21,157 nucleotides of DNA from a virus. This document shows positions 20,803 through 21,157 of the stretch, one piece after another; position 1 is the stretch's first letter, and every line of letters begins with the position of its first letter. Under the pieces are notes generated by a model. The model was not told where the DNA came from. It made no database searches and worked only from the letters and a program-made list of their open reading frames with translations. The stretch spans positions 1-21,157 of the IMG/VR virus record IMGVR_UViG_3300025141_008390; one strand, given 5' to 3'. The position numbers and the translations under genes are program-made.

Positions 20803-21157
20803 ACCAAATTAAATTGCAAATATTCATATGTTTAATCCCCTCATCAGTTATATTTTTATTCCAATCTAATTCCAAAGTATGTAAATTCATATGTTTAATC
20901 CCATCATCAGTTATATTTTTATTTTCATATAAATACAAAGTATGTAAATTCATATATTTAATCCCGTCATCAGTTATATATCTATTATCATTTAAATCTA
21001 AAGTATGTAAATTCATATGTTTGATTCCTTCATCAGTTATATTTTTATTACATTCTAAATCTAAAGTATGTAAATTCATATGTTCAATCCCTTCATCAGT
21101 TATATTCTCATTACTTTCTAAATTTAAAGCATATAAATTCATATGTTTAATCCCTTC
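20801..21157 (-). CDS. Leucine-rich-repeat protein, C-terminal part (runs off right edge)
   Basis: The minus strand is open from the right edge to the TAA at 20801. It holds five full 21-residue units of the same type as the neighbour (LESN, LECN, NDNR, YENK, DWNK variants) and a cap ICNLIW, like ICYLYK next door. The frame continues to the edge as EGIKHM, so the first internal ATG at 21142 is a repeat Met and not the start; N-terminus and any F-box lie outside the window. It shares a 165-base block almost exactly with the downstream gene. A family of tandem LRR genes probably continues beyond the window. Confidence 0.85.
   Translation of the reverse strand, partial: EGIKHMNLYALNLESNENITDEGIEHMNLHTLDLECNKNITDEGIKHMNLHTLDLNDNRYITDDGIKYMNLHTLYLYENKNITDDGIKHMNLHTLELDWNKNITDEGIKHMNICNLIW

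Noticed and set aside
19543-21157. Regular repeats with a 63-base period as a CRISPR array
   Set aside because: The whole unit is conserved and codes for 21 residues in frame; there are no unique spacers.

Overview
The window is strongly AT-rich, intron-free, densely packed DNA of a nucleocytoplasmic large DNA virus (Nucleocytoviricota). A viral packaging ATPase, type II thymidine kinase, family X DNA polymerase, RNase HI, a UvrD-like helicase and the largest RNA polymerase subunit lie together with almost no spacing. Several genes have the octamer AAAATTGA about 20-23 bases before the start codon. That octamer is the known early promoter core of Mimivirus and Cafeteria roenbergensis virus, so a member or relative of the Imitervirales is the best guess. 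No tRNA, rRNA, CRISPR array or transposase is visible.

Layout. (1) 1-9737, replication and transcription core: a partial nuclease-like gene running off the left edge, a tail-anchored coiled-coil protein, thymidine kinase, A32-type ATPase, a three-part helicase/nuclease/exonuclease, polymerase X, an RPB1 that stops after the trigger loop (like archaeal subunit A'), and RNase HI. The last two are fired divergently from a perfect 26-bp inverted repeat that carries the early octamer in both arms. (2) 9792-15114, a tandem array of seven minus-strand paralogues of a family I do not recognise. They share an N-terminal module (FKTxYxKLC, then CxSxVLFxYxYxG) and a variant early promoter, and have tails that range from none to long coiled coil. 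Two neighbours are recent duplicates including their non-coding flanks, and the array shows frame slips at homopolymer runs. (3) 15150-19453, three minus-strand genes for phage-type virion surface or fibre-like proteins. They share one N-terminal beta domain joined to two kinds of C-terminal domain; the gene nearest the array has its N-terminal domain cut off by a one-base frameshift. (4) 19522-21157, two leucine-rich-repeat genes with 21-residue units; one starts with an F-box-like segment, the other runs off the right edge.

The core genes are intact even where they contain A9 runs, while the accessory half holds several frame lesions, paralogue expansion and repeat exchange. The window therefore joins a conserved replication block to a fast-evolving block whose proteins probably face the host (surface fibres, F-box/LRR, coiled-coil family).
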